Below are positions 15,457 through 21,966 of a stretch of 21,989 bases of DNA, one piece after another. The DNA comes from JAQIBY01 sp046546095 (GTDB lineage: Bacteria; Bacteroidota; Bacteroidia; Bacteroidales; ML635J-15). The DNA lies in the NCBI GenBank assembly GCA_046546095.1, contig JBKGYK010000056.1:1-21989 (forward strand). The letters run 5' to 3'. The notes below the pieces were generated by a model. That model searched no databases, was not told where the DNA came from, and worked only from the letters and a program-made list of their open reading frames with translations. The translations under genes and the position numbers were made by a program. Within the stretch, counting starts at the first letter, position 1; each line of letters starts with the position of its first letter.

Positions 15457-15996
15457 ATGAGTATGATGCAAAAACTGTTGCTTTTTCTGCCTTTGCAGTT
15501 GGTGCTTGTTTTTTCTGTATCAGCACAGGATACCACCCGGGCTTCAGATGATACTGTCCATCAAAACATAAGGTATGGCCTTGGTGGAGCTGTGGGTAGT
15601 TTTACCGGATGGGGCCCTTCAGTCAGATACGATTATGATAAACTGAGCCTGCAGTTTACCTATTCCTGCTATGATGATAATGCAAAAGACCGCTTTAATC
15701 TGTTTGGATTTGCCTTCAGGCATAAATCCCTGGAAACCGGTAATAGTGTTTTAGGACCAAAATTCGGCGTGCTTCTGGTCAACGAAAGAAGTCCCTTATA
15801 TCACGGAGCATCTTATCATTCTCTGATTGATTTATACCTGAATGAAGGTGTGGTTTTAAGCTTCGGAGCAGCTTATGAATATCTGTATAAACAACATTTA
15901 TCATTGAATTTAACCGCCGGCTATGGGCTTTATGCGTTTGGAAAAAACAGGACGTTGCATCTGAGCCTTGAAGCCGGTATGTATTATATGTTTTAA
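15457..15996 (+). CDS. Outer-membrane beta-barrel, array member 3 (most diverged)
   Basis: 179 aa with signal peptide MSMMQKLLLFLPLQLVLVFS, cleavage near SAQ. It keeps the frame of the family (GGAVGSFTGWGPSVRYDYDK, FAFRHKSLETG, SFGAAYEYLYKQHLSLNLTA, then EAGMYYMF ending in Phe) but has lost the TTGxGL and NLYLYxGN forms. It is preceded by the only sizeable gap in the array (72 nt), in which no clear promoter was found. It may have taken on a different ligand or partner. Confidence 0.66.
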   Translation: MSMMQKLLLFLPLQLVLVFSVSAQDTTRASDDTVHQNIRYGLGGAVGSFTGWGPSVRYDYDKLSLQFTYSCYDDNAKDRFNLFGFAFRHKSLETGNSVLGPKFGVLLVNERSPLYHGASYHSLIDLYLNEGVVLSFGAAYEYLYKQHLSLNLTAGYGLYAFGKNRTLHLSLEAGMYYMF

Positions 15997-16006
15997 CATT
16001 TGCAGT

Positions 16007-16552
16007 ATGAGATATATAAACCGGTTTTGTATGCTGTTTGTTGCTGGCGTTTTGCTGGCAGTGTCAACTATGGCTCAGAATTCTCAAGCGGATAATCCTC
16101 CTGGTAATGTTGACAAAACACATGCTGTCGGCCTGCATTATGGAAAAACCACAGGAAAGGGGCTGGCATACCGGTATGTTCACAATCGCTTTGCAATTCA
16201 GGCTGCAGCCTGGCCTATATACAACAATGCCTATGAATTTGATTTTAATCAGGGAATTGCTTTCCTGTATCGGTTGCATAGAAATGAAAACATAAATTTA
16301 TACCTGTATCAGGGAAATCAGTTTACATATGAAAAATGGCAGGCGTATAAATATTATGTTAATAATGGCTACTATTGGCGGGATCTTGTAATATATGAGC
16401 ATGCATGGTATGCCCTAAGCGTTGGAGCTGCACTGGAAATACAAGCGTTTGATGCCTTTTCTCTGAACCTTATGTGGGGATACGGATGTTATGAGAATTT
16501 TGCAATGACGTCAATTGCATGGGAAATTGGATTGTTTTACCTGTTGAATTAG
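16007..16552 (+). CDS. Outer-membrane beta-barrel, array member 4
   Basis: 181 aa from the ATG at 16007, 10 nt after member 3; an upstream in-frame ATG at 15968 lies inside member 3 and precedes no signal peptide. Signal peptide MRYINRFCMLFVAGVLLAVS, cleavage near MAQ. Family segments: KTTGKGLAYRYVHNRFAIQA, FLYRLHRNENINLYLYQGNQ, ALSVGAALEIQ, FSLNLMWGYGCYENF, ending EIGLFYLLN. Unlike members 1-3 it does not end in Phe, which may weaken BAM recognition. Very rich in Tyr and Trp, with a Tyr-rich central loop. Confidence 0.7.
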   Translation: MRYINRFCMLFVAGVLLAVSTMAQNSQADNPPGNVDKTHAVGLHYGKTTGKGLAYRYVHNRFAIQAAAWPIYNNAYEFDFNQGIAFLYRLHRNENINLYLYQGNQFTYEKWQAYKYYVNNGYYWRDLVIYEHAWYALSVGAALEIQAFDAFSLNLMWGYGCYENFAMTSIAWEIGLFYLLN

Positions 16553-16567
16553 TGAAAAGGAATTGAG

Positions 16568-17113
16568 ATGATGAAAAAATTGTTACTATCGTGTGTGTTT
16601 GTCTTATTGCTGCTGCTTCCGGATTTCTCCAGCGGGCAGGCAAAGGTTGAGGCAGGCAATGTCAGTGGGCACGGATTCGGAATTGTTGCCGGTTACATAA
16701 CAGGTACGGGGCCGGCATACCGCTACCAGCATAAGCGTATGACCTGGCAGGCCGGTTTTTTGCCGCGTATACGCAACCGGGAGCAATATCAGATTCATGC
16801 TTCCCTGGGTGCCTTGTATTTACTTGCGGGCACTGAGTCCATCCGCCTGCATGGGTATGCATCCCTTTATTACTATGCCTATGGTGTTGACTACCTGTCC
16901 GATCCTTTGCGTACTGATTTTTTTGATTTCCTGCATCCCTATACTGCCCGCGATCATCAAAAATCTGTGAATGCTGGATTGGGGATAGGCTTTGAATTTC
17001 GTGCCATGGACAATTTATCGTTTAATCTTATGTTTGGATACGCTGCATACAATAATCTTGAGCATCTGAATGTTACAGCAGATCTGGGTTTATTTTATAC
17101 CTTTACTCATTAA
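16568..17113 (+). CDS. Outer-membrane beta-barrel, array member 5
   Basis: 181 aa, starting 15 nt after member 4; ATG codons at 16568 and 16571 are both possible. Signal peptide MMKKLLLSCVFVLLLLLPDF, cleavage near SSGQ. Family segments: GYITGTGPAYRYQHKRMTWQ, a central SLGALYLLAGTESIRLHG strand, GLGIGFEFRAMDNLSFNLMF, GYAAYNNLEHL and a terminal ADLGLFYTFTH. Phe is third from the end rather than last. It ends 16 nt before the SIMPL gene. Confidence 0.7.
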   Translation: MMKKLLLSCVFVLLLLLPDFSSGQAKVEAGNVSGHGFGIVAGYITGTGPAYRYQHKRMTWQAGFLPRIRNREQYQIHASLGALYLLAGTESIRLHGYASLYYYAYGVDYLSDPLRTDFFDFLHPYTARDHQKSVNAGLGIGFEFRAMDNLSFNLMFGYAAYNNLEHLNVTADLGLFYTFTH

Positions 17114-17129
17114 CCAAAATCTCATCAAT

Positions 17130-18086
17130 ATGAACAAATTACATCTCATTGCTTTATTACTGATTTTACTCCCGGTAACGCTGTTTTCTCAGGCAGCCGG
17201 TAACTATTTTTACAACCAGAAGCGCACTGTTTCATATTCCGCTGAGCCTGATTATAGTGCTGTGAACACTACCAATCAGTATGCATCTCAACAAAGCCAT
17301 GCATATAATCAGTGGCAAACAGATAATCCTGATTCTGTTCTGACAATTCAGGCAGATGTTTTGATGAATGTGAAACCCGATGCGTATACTATGGTGCTGG
17401 GCTTAACACAGGTTGGGGAAAATATTGAAGAAGCTCACAATAAAATTAAACAGAGAATCAATGGTCTGAAAAACGGGCTTGCAAGTCTTGGTGTGAATCA
17501 GGATGCTGTTTTTGTGGATTTTATTTCTCAGGCACCCATCTTTGGTGTCGAGGTGGAGAAAAAACTGTTTTCCAAAAACCATGTACAGGTCCCGGCAGGA
17601 TTTGAGGTTAAAAAAAACGTACACCTTCGCTTTGAAGACATAAAAACCATTGAACAGCTCATTACCCTGGCAGGTGAACAGGAAATTTACGATATCATTA
17701 CTGTGAAACCTCTGGTGTTTGAACGTGATAAAATCTACGACAGTCTGCGCAATGAGTGTACTGAAATCATTCAGTCAAAACGGGATCAGGCACGTGATCT
17801 TGGCATCAGCATGGATGCTGAGTTTAGCAGCCTTGATGAAAAGACTGCCTGTTATTATCCGATCAATCATTATCTTGGATACACCTCTTACCTGGATCAT
17901 ACAAGGCAGCGATTGCGGGAAGATGAACAGATGATTTCTGCCAGCGGAAACATCAACCTGTATTACAGCGGAAAAAGCGATGCTCCTTTCGACAAGGTAA
18001 TCAAACCGGAATTGACAGGCCCTGTTATGCAGTTTAGTCTGAGTATGCGATTGATTTATACGCTGCGTTCCTCCCGGGACAGATAA
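17130..18086 (+). CDS. SIMPL-domain (DUF541) periplasmic protein
   Basis: 318 aa from the ATG at 17130; an earlier in-frame ATG at 17070 lies in the barrel gene and does not start a signal peptide. Signal peptide MNKLHLIALLLILLPVTLFS, cleavage near SQA. After a Tyr/Asn/Gln-rich linker (about 25-65), a SIMPL domain spans about residues 70-260: SVLTIQADVLMNVKPDAYTM, the helix NIEEAHNKIKQRINGLKNGL, DFISQAPIFGVE, EVKKNVHLRFEDIKTIEQLI, and a long helix ECTEIIQSKRDQARDLGI. Known SIMPL proteins such as Brucella BP26 form periplasmic rings; YggE affects oxidative stress. As last gene of the barrel operon it may act with the barrels; the link is inferred from order only. Confidence 0.75.
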   Translation: MNKLHLIALLLILLPVTLFSQAAGNYFYNQKRTVSYSAEPDYSAVNTTNQYASQQSHAYNQWQTDNPDSVLTIQADVLMNVKPDAYTMVLGLTQVGENIEEAHNKIKQRINGLKNGLASLGVNQDAVFVDFISQAPIFGVEVEKKLFSKNHVQVPAGFEVKKNVHLRFEDIKTIEQLITLAGEQEIYDIITVKPLVFERDKIYDSLRNECTEIIQSKRDQARDLGISMDAEFSSLDEKTACYYPINHYLGYTSYLDHTRQRLREDEQMISASGNINLYYSGKSDAPFDKVIKPELTGPVMQFSLSMRLIYTLRSSRDR

Positions 18087-18089
18087 AAA

Positions 18090-18129
18090 AACAGGGCTGA
18101 CCCGCTATGGAATCAGCCCTGTTATTTTT
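18090..18129. terminator. Bidirectional intrinsic terminator
   Basis: An 11-bp perfect stem (18090-18100 with 18113-18123, core CAGGGCTGA) with a 12-nt loop is followed by ATTTTT on the plus strand and preceded by a 7-A run, which reads as a T-run on the minus strand. It lies between the ends of the SIMPL gene (+) and ssb (-), and should stop transcription from both sides. Confidence 0.9.
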
Positions 18130-18151
18130 CAGGTTAAGAAAATCTTTTTAC

Positions 18152-18490
18152 TTACTTTTTGTCATCGAGAAGCATAAACTCGTTCAGACGAATTTCTGTG
18201 GAATAGCGTTTTTCACCCTCTTTGGTTTCCCACTGCTTGTTCTCAAGCTTGCCTTCTATCAGCAAACGGGAGCCTGATTTGCACTTGTCAGCAATGAATT
18301 TTGCCGCACCGTTCCAGGCCACTATACGATGCCATGTGGTCTTTTTGTCTCGCTCACCCTGGGCATTTTTAAAATATTCGTTTGTGGCCAGGCTCATGTT
18401 GAGTACCTGTGTGTCATTACCAATTTCTTTAAGTTCCGGGTTTCCACCAAGATTTCCAATCAAAATTACGCGATTTACTAAGTTGTTCAT
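18152..18490 (-). CDS. ssb: Single-stranded DNA-binding protein, short form
   Basis: A 112-aa protein consisting of an OB-fold only: NRVILIGNLGGNPELKEIG at the N terminus, VLNMSLATNEYF, TTWHRIVAWNGAAKFIADKC (W53 is a conserved DNA-stacking position), GSRLLIEGKLENKQWET, and YSTEIRLNEFMLLDDKK. These are the typical SSB strands. The flexible tail and the acidic tip (usually DDxxPF) through which SSB recruits replication and repair partners are missing; the protein stops at DDKK. Short SSBs of about 110 aa occur in Bacteroidota beside a longer copy, so this may be an accessory SSB. It is transcribed alone between a possible promoter on one side and the shared terminator on the other. Confidence 0.92.
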   Translation of the reverse strand: MNNLVNRVILIGNLGGNPELKEIGNDTQVLNMSLATNEYFKNAQGERDKKTTWHRIVAWNGAAKFIADKCKSGSRLLIEGKLENKQWETKEGEKRYSTEIRLNEFMLLDDKK

Positions 18491-18557
18491 AACATTTAAA
18501 TTTTAAAGGTTTTCAAATTTTACATTTTCGATTCCGGTTTGTCCGAAATGCTCACTG

Positions 18558-18565
18558 CAAACATA
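18558..18565 (-). promoter_or_regulatory. Probable -7 element (TATGTTTG) for ssb
   Basis: On the minus strand TATGTTTG matches TAnnTTTG fully and would start an ssb leader of about 60 nt. The -33 region lacks a TTG at the ideal distance. Confidence 0.45.
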
Positions 18566-18777
18566 CAGCCCCCCAATTCCCGTAGTCGGTTAATAACTGT
18601 TTCCTTTCGTTTAACATTCGATTGTAAGTATTTGAAAATGGAAAAGTGACAGAAAGACAGAGGGTTAAGTTTTTTGATTTATCAGCCAAAAAAATGAAGA
18701 TTTATTCCGTTTTTGTTTGTTTTCTTGAAAACCGATGGATTTTTTTCAGGAAAAATGCTTTTGTTGGGCAGATTTCC

Positions 18778-18908
18778 GCACCAGGGATACGGAGGGTGGC
18801 AGACGAAGGAGGCCAGACCCCCGGTGGAGCTTGCAGGTGGAGCCTGCAAGCTCCAGCCGGTGGCCCTTAGCCGGAGTAGCCCGGTCCGCCCATCGGCGGA
18901 AGGTGCCC
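18778..18908. ncRNA. Structured intergenic element, copy 2
   Basis: A 131-nt block closed by GCACC (18778-18782) pairing with GGTGC (18902-18906). It has the same order as the copy at 10333-10425: AGGGATA just inside the left arm, a variable insert, GGAGTAGCCCGG, a hairpin (TCCGCC 18885-18890 with GGCGGA 18895-18900), then the right arm and CCC. The variable insert here contains a perfect 12-bp hairpin (GGAGCTTGCAGG at 18826-18837 with 18843-18854, 5-nt loop). Compared with copy 1, both sides of the closing stem have changed while pairing is kept. Confidence 0.55.
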
Positions 18909-18981
18909 AAAACTATATCATTGAAAAAATTGCCCGGCTTTATAAGAACTTTTTTTGTGCCTGGCCAGTAGGTTTTTTCGT

Positions 18982-19722
18982 TTATTGAAGATTGATGATT
19001 GTCATCTCTACGGCTTCTTTCTTTTTGGCAAACAACATGCCGTATTTATCGTTCAAATCTTCCAGGGCGCGTTCAGTGCTGCCGATGTTTATTTTCTCGA
19101 AATCATACCTGTTGTTGTCGTCAATGCTTGATGTGAACAGTACATTCAGGTCGCGTTCAAGTTGTTCCGCCAAATCAGAAAATGTGTAATTTTTGTATGT
19201 TCTGATATCATTGACAGTTTTGCCGGATTTGCCAAGTGCGTTGTCTGTTCTGGCCTTGAGCAACTCTTTGTCATATTCGCTTAGTACCCATGTATCCATT
19301 TCTCTGGTTTCCCGGGTAATGGTAAAGTCATAATACTTTTGCAGACTGTCAAGTACGATTTGCCTGTTTTGTCCGTCGGTTGCTTCCCAGACATCCCCGG
19401 GTTTGTATTCAATCATCATTCTTGGATTGGGGTGATTTTCTGCACCTTTTACAATGGCTTTGGCCGGTGATTCACATGCGATCAACTTCAGCGCATCGGC
19501 AAGTTTATATCCTTTTACCTGCAAACTGCTCCGGCTTATCATGTCCCATTCCGTATCCTTTTCATAATTTTCAATGATGGTCATGTTTTCGGTATTCATC
19601 AATTCGTGATTCGGAATGATTTCCTTTTCTTTTTCTTCGGCTTCTTTTTCCTGTTGGTTGTTGCAGGACACTGAAATGCCAATAATTGCAATAAGTAAAG
19701 CTGCTTTCATTAATTTTTTCAT
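18982..19722 (-). CDS. DUF3738-like lipoprotein
   Basis: 246 aa with a lipoprotein signal peptide: MKKLMKAALLIAIIGISVSC, lipobox SVSC with Cys20, then a Glu/Lys-rich tether (EKEAEEKEKE). The rest resembles DUF3738 (TIGR03435-type) proteins: a variable first part with ADALKLIACE, then FTITRETREMDTWVLSEYDK, corresponding to the HRETRELPVYALV-like line of that family, then a C-terminal half with LAEQLERDLNVLF, NRYDFEKI and a last strand VEMTIINLQ. The fold is reminiscent of secretin/STN-like modules. Similarity is by eye and moderate. It lies 12 nt after a barrel gene on the same strand, so lipoprotein and barrel are probably made together and may interact at the outer membrane. Function unknown. 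Confidence 0.6.
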   Translation of the reverse strand: MKKLMKAALLIAIIGISVSCNNQQEKEAEEKEKEIIPNHELMNTENMTIIENYEKDTEWDMISRSSLQVKGYKLADALKLIACESPAKAIVKGAENHPNPRMMIEYKPGDVWEATDGQNRQIVLDSLQKYYDFTITRETREMDTWVLSEYDKELLKARTDNALGKSGKTVNDIRTYKNYTFSDLAEQLERDLNVLFTSSIDDNNRYDFEKINIGSTERALEDLNDKYGMLFAKKKEAVEMTIINLQ

Positions 19723-19734
19723 AGTTATATCGTT

Positions 19735-20367
19735 TTAGAAATAATATCCGATAGAAAATCCCGCATCAGGCTTGATTAAGTTCATACTGCCAACTGGTTT
19801 CGTTTCAACCAGTGAGACAAAACGCTCATAATTCTTATGTTCGAGCATAATGCCAATATATGCATGCATGGTAAATCCGTTTTCATAGATGTGCTGGTAT
19901 CCGATGATCATGCTTCCGCGCACGGCATTGACACCATACTCATCTTCACCTATACGGTTTTCATAAGTATAAATCTGGTTATACCGATAGTAGCTGACAG
20001 CGGGCCCGGCATAAAATCCCTGCATGGCCTGGTTAATGTAATATCTGCCTCCGAGACTTAATCCGAATCCCTTTGCCTTACGGCTGCTGATGGTGTCGTG
20101 GTAAGTTTTGTTGGTCTTGAATCCGAAACCTACAGGGATAATGACATTCAGCCTGAAAAAGCCGGACAAGTGTTGTGACATATTTGACTCGTAAGTAGCG
20201 TAGAGTTCGGGCCACATACTGATTTTATCGGATGAAATGCTGTCAGCTTTTGGGAAAATTCCACCGGTAACACTGTATTCCTTTTCAAATCCGTCTTCAA
20301 GTTGAGCACTTGCCAGAACAGGCATAATGAGTAAAATGAAGAGACATATGCAGCTATGATATTTCAT
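19735..20367 (-). CDS. Outer-membrane beta-barrel protein (DUF3575-like size)
   Basis: 210 aa with signal peptide MKYHSCICLFILLIMPVLAS, cleavage near SAQ. Alternating strands with Gly/aromatic content are clear: ISMWPELYATYESN, LSGFFRLNVIIPVGFGF, GFGLSLGGRYYINQ, FYAGPAVSYYRYNQIY, GSMIIGYQHIYENGFTMHAY, and a last strand AGFSIGYYF ending in Phe. Length fits an 8-10-strand barrel such as the DUF3575 or OmpA-barrel groups. It shares no obvious motif with the five-barrel array at 14215-17113, so it is a separate family. First gene of a two-gene minus-strand unit with the lipoprotein. Confidence 0.7.
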   Translation of the reverse strand: MKYHSCICLFILLIMPVLASAQLEDGFEKEYSVTGGIFPKADSISSDKISMWPELYATYESNMSQHLSGFFRLNVIIPVGFGFKTNKTYHDTISSRKAKGFGLSLGGRYYINQAMQGFYAGPAVSYYRYNQIYTYENRIGEDEYGVNAVRGSMIIGYQHIYENGFTMHAYIGIMLEHKNYERFVSLVETKPVGSMNLIKPDAGFSIGYYF

Positions 20368-20410
20368 GAGTTCAATAATACAAAAAAATATAATCAGAAT
20401 GAAATTGCTG

Positions 20411-20443
20411 AAAAAAAAAGGCTGCCCCTGGGAAGGGCAGCCT
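20411..20443 (-). terminator. Intrinsic terminator of the small RNA unit
   Basis: A 9-bp perfect GC-rich stem (20419-20427 with 20435-20443, core GGCTGCCC) with a 7-nt loop is followed on the minus strand by nine T (20411-20419; the last A-T pair overlaps the run). On the plus strand the first T-run comes 7 nt or more later, so the terminator points left. No protein gene ends before it on that strand. Confidence 0.88.
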
Positions 20444-20533
20444 CAGTGTCCTTTTTTAAAGGATACTGCAACAACACATTTTATATCTATAACTAGGATT
20501 AAAACCAAACCAAAACCTATTATGAAATGTGTT
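20411..20533 (-). ncRNA. Candidate small RNA of about 123 nt
   Basis: Defined by a canonical promoter and a strong terminator on the same strand. Predicted RNA, 5' to 3': closing stem AACACATTT (20525-20533) with AAATGTGTT (20473-20481), both 9 nt and perfect; an inner stem (20516-20523 with 20489-20497, one wobble and one bulge) capped by a G/U-rich loop with GGTTTTGGTTTGG (20498-20515); a short linker; a hairpin TCCTTT (20458-20463) with AAAGGA (20449-20454), extendable past one mismatch; then the terminator hairpin. The predicted start falls on the first base of the closing stem. Size and phylum would allow a 6S-Flavo-type RNA, but I could not confirm this and treat the family as unknown. 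It lies between divergent genes and could instead be an attenuated leader of the barrel-lipoprotein operon. Confidence 0.7.
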
Positions 20534-20537
20534 ATTA

Positions 20538-20568
20538 CAAAGATATGCTGTTGAGGGCCAGGCATCAA
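20538..20568 (-). promoter_or_regulatory. Canonical promoter of the small RNA
   Basis: On the minus strand TTG (20566-20568) and TATCTTTG (20538-20545) are separated by 20 nt, a full match to the Bacteroidota -33/-7 promoter. Transcription would begin around 20533. The remaining gap up to the next gene (20569-20703) shows only a weak plus-strand candidate (TTG at 20632-20634 and TTCTTTG ending at 20660). Confidence 0.72.
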
Positions 20569-20703
20569 TGCGTAAAAGGCGTAAACTGTATAGGTATATA
20601 TGCGTAGATGTCGGTTCTGTAGATTATTAGGTTGCCCAAAAAGCTGATTTGTCTTCTTTGTGTATAAACGGAAAAAGTGTATATTGTGGCAAAAGAAGTG
20701 TTC

Positions 20704-21399
20704 ATGAAGATATTGAAGTTTACAGTCAGAAGAAGCAATATGTATTTTGTGCGCGCGGCAATAGGCTGGCTTGTGATTGATTCCGGGATACCCAAAAGGC
20801 AGCGGAAACTCGAAAGATTTCTGTATAAGCACGGGATTCGGCCATGCGATATCAGGATTATTGTGATTACACATTCTCATTATGATCATGCCGGAGGCCT
20901 TGCCTATCTGAAGCATCTAAGCTGTGCGCCGGTGTTTGTGCATGATGCGGAAGCAGATAAAATAGAGAAGGGAGAGATGGAAACGCTACGGCCTGTCACT
21001 GTTACAGGGAAATTGTTGAAATGGCTGGGTAGCATATTTCCTTCCAGGATCAAATATGAACCGGTGAAAGTTGACCAGCGTATCCGTCACAAAACCGATT
21101 TGCGCCCCTGGGGTTTTCCGGCAAATATCATTCACACGCCCGGACACACTAGTGGCTCTGTTTCTGTTGTTCTGGAGGATGGAGAGGCATTTGTCGGGGA
21201 TGCCTGTTTTAACATTTTTGGAAATAAGGTAATGCCACCCTTTGTGAATGATGCAGGAGCTTTACAGAATTCCTGGCATAAAATCAACGAGAGTGGTGCC
21301 ATAAAGCTTTTCCCAGGACATGGAAAACCGTTTAAAATTGAAAAACTGCACCGTTCCATACCGCGTCTGGAAAAGCTGCAGGCCCGATTTGAACATTGA
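20704..21399 (+). CDS. MBL-fold metallo-hydrolase
   Basis: 231 aa from the ATG at 20704; an in-frame GTG at 20677 would add 9 residues but the fold begins with the first strand MKILKFTVRR. The two-metal site of the metallo-beta-lactamase superfamily is complete: H57-x-H59-x-D61-H62 (THSHYDHAGG), H144 or H148 (HTPGHTSGS), D166 (VGDACF) and H206 (FPGHGKP). The order and the HTPGHT line resemble glyoxalase II-like and YflN-like hydrolases, which cleave thioesters or lactones. The substrate is unknown. A DCC-family gene follows after 24 nt, so the two probably share a transcript. Confidence 0.83.
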   Translation: MKILKFTVRRSNMYFVRAAIGWLVIDSGIPKRQRKLERFLYKHGIRPCDIRIIVITHSHYDHAGGLAYLKHLSCAPVFVHDAEADKIEKGEMETLRPVTVTGKLLKWLGSIFPSRIKYEPVKVDQRIRHKTDLRPWGFPANIIHTPGHTSGSVSVVLEDGEAFVGDACFNIFGNKVMPPFVNDAGALQNSWHKINESGAIKLFPGHGKPFKIEKLHRSIPRLEKLQARFEH

Positions 21400-21423
21400 T
21401 TCAGAGAAGTTTGTTTTTCAAGT

Positions 21424-21816
21424 GTGAGAAACTATCATGCCATACTCGCATTTGACGGTGTTTGCAATCTTTGTAATGCCCTGGTGAGATTTGTCTTGCG
21501 TATAGACCCTAAAGCCAGAATTGCCTTTGTCAGTCTGCAATCGGAAAAGGCAGGTACGCTGTTTCCTGATGCGGATGAACAGATGCACACCGTTTTGCTC
21601 CGGTACCAGGGAGAAACATACAGAGAATCAGATGCCATCTTGAAAATTTTTTCCGTTTTGGGAGGAGGCTGGGAAATATTAACTGTTTTTCGTGTTCTGC
21701 CGCCTTCTTTTCGCAACAGGGTTTATCGCTGGATAGCACGGAACCGTTACCGGTGGTTTGGAAAAAAAGATTCCTGCCCACTTCCCGGAAAAAACGTGAG
21801 AGACCGGTTTTTGTAA
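21424..21816 (+). CDS. DCC-family (DUF393) thiol-disulfide oxidoreductase-like protein
   Basis: 130 aa starting at a GTG (21424), the only start that keeps the N-terminal strand YHAILAFDGVC. The family mark D11-G-V-C14-N-L-C17 (DGVCNLCN) is present, giving a thioredoxin-like CxxC pair, followed by the conserved helix LVRFVLRID, FVSLQS, SDAILKIFSVLGG, and a basic C-terminal part RNRVYRWIARNRYRWFG ahead of a final Cys (DSC). Length is normal for the family. Members are named thiol-disulfide oxidoreductases, but few are characterised. Together with the MBL hydrolase upstream it could belong to thiol chemistry; this is inference. Confidence 0.85.
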   Translation: MRNYHAILAFDGVCNLCNALVRFVLRIDPKARIAFVSLQSEKAGTLFPDADEQMHTVLLRYQGETYRESDAILKIFSVLGGGWEILTVFRVLPPSFRNRVYRWIARNRYRWFGKKDSCPLPGKNVRDRFL

Positions 21817-21849
21817 AGGCTCTTAAGCAAGCAAAAAGAAAGAATAAGT

Positions 21850-21966
21850 GGGCTTTAGCCCTGCGTATTGAGAAGGATTATTCGCCCGATGACTTTTGGT
21901 TTCGCCTTACAGTCAAAAGATGAATATACCTCAGAATTCATAAAAATCATGTCAGGGCTAAAGCCC
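21850..21966. repeat. Two REP-like hairpin modules in inverted orientation
   Basis: GGGCTTTAGCCCTG at 21850-21863 is the exact reverse complement of 21953-21966. Each arm also folds on itself (GGGCT/AGCCC with a 2-nt loop), so the block is a pair of small palindromes facing each other around an 89-nt spacer, the usual form of paired REP elements. The spacer has no gene. Such GGGCTxxAGCCC palindromes recur in many Bacteroidota genomes and may be moved by REP-associated Y1 transposases; none is in the window. Confidence 0.6.

Larger units (their letters stand above)
18491..18981. other. 491-nt intergenic region between ssb and the lipoprotein gene
   Basis: No protein gene is supported here. 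The side next to ssb holds its probable promoter; the middle (about 18600-18760) is AT-rich without recognisable signals; the right side holds a diverged structured element (about 18778-18908). No clear terminator was found for the minus-strand lipoprotein gene that ends at 18982. Confidence 0.55.

Noticed and set aside
18646..18988. Overlapping plus-strand frames of 74-91 codons between ssb and the lipoprotein gene
   Set aside because: They cover the structured element in several frames at once and have Pro/Arg/Gly-rich content typical of translated GC-rich palindromes.
20419..20457. A plus-strand terminator at the same stem
   Set aside because: The first T-run on the plus strand is 7 nt or more after the stem and belongs to another hairpin; no plus-strand gene ends upstream of it.
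20522..20554. A 10-codon plus-strand frame (MKCVITKICC) after an A/C-rich stretch that looks like a Bacteroidota leader
   Set aside because: Promoter and terminator evidence is on the other strand, and the frame is too short to support.
20443..20564. A 40-codon minus-strand frame starting MPGPQQ with a hydrophobic middle and a stop right at the terminator stem
   Set aside because: Its ATG lies between the -33 and -7 boxes of the promoter, upstream of the predicted transcript start, and the frame runs through the RNA stems. The hydrophobicity comes from the T-rich RNA body.
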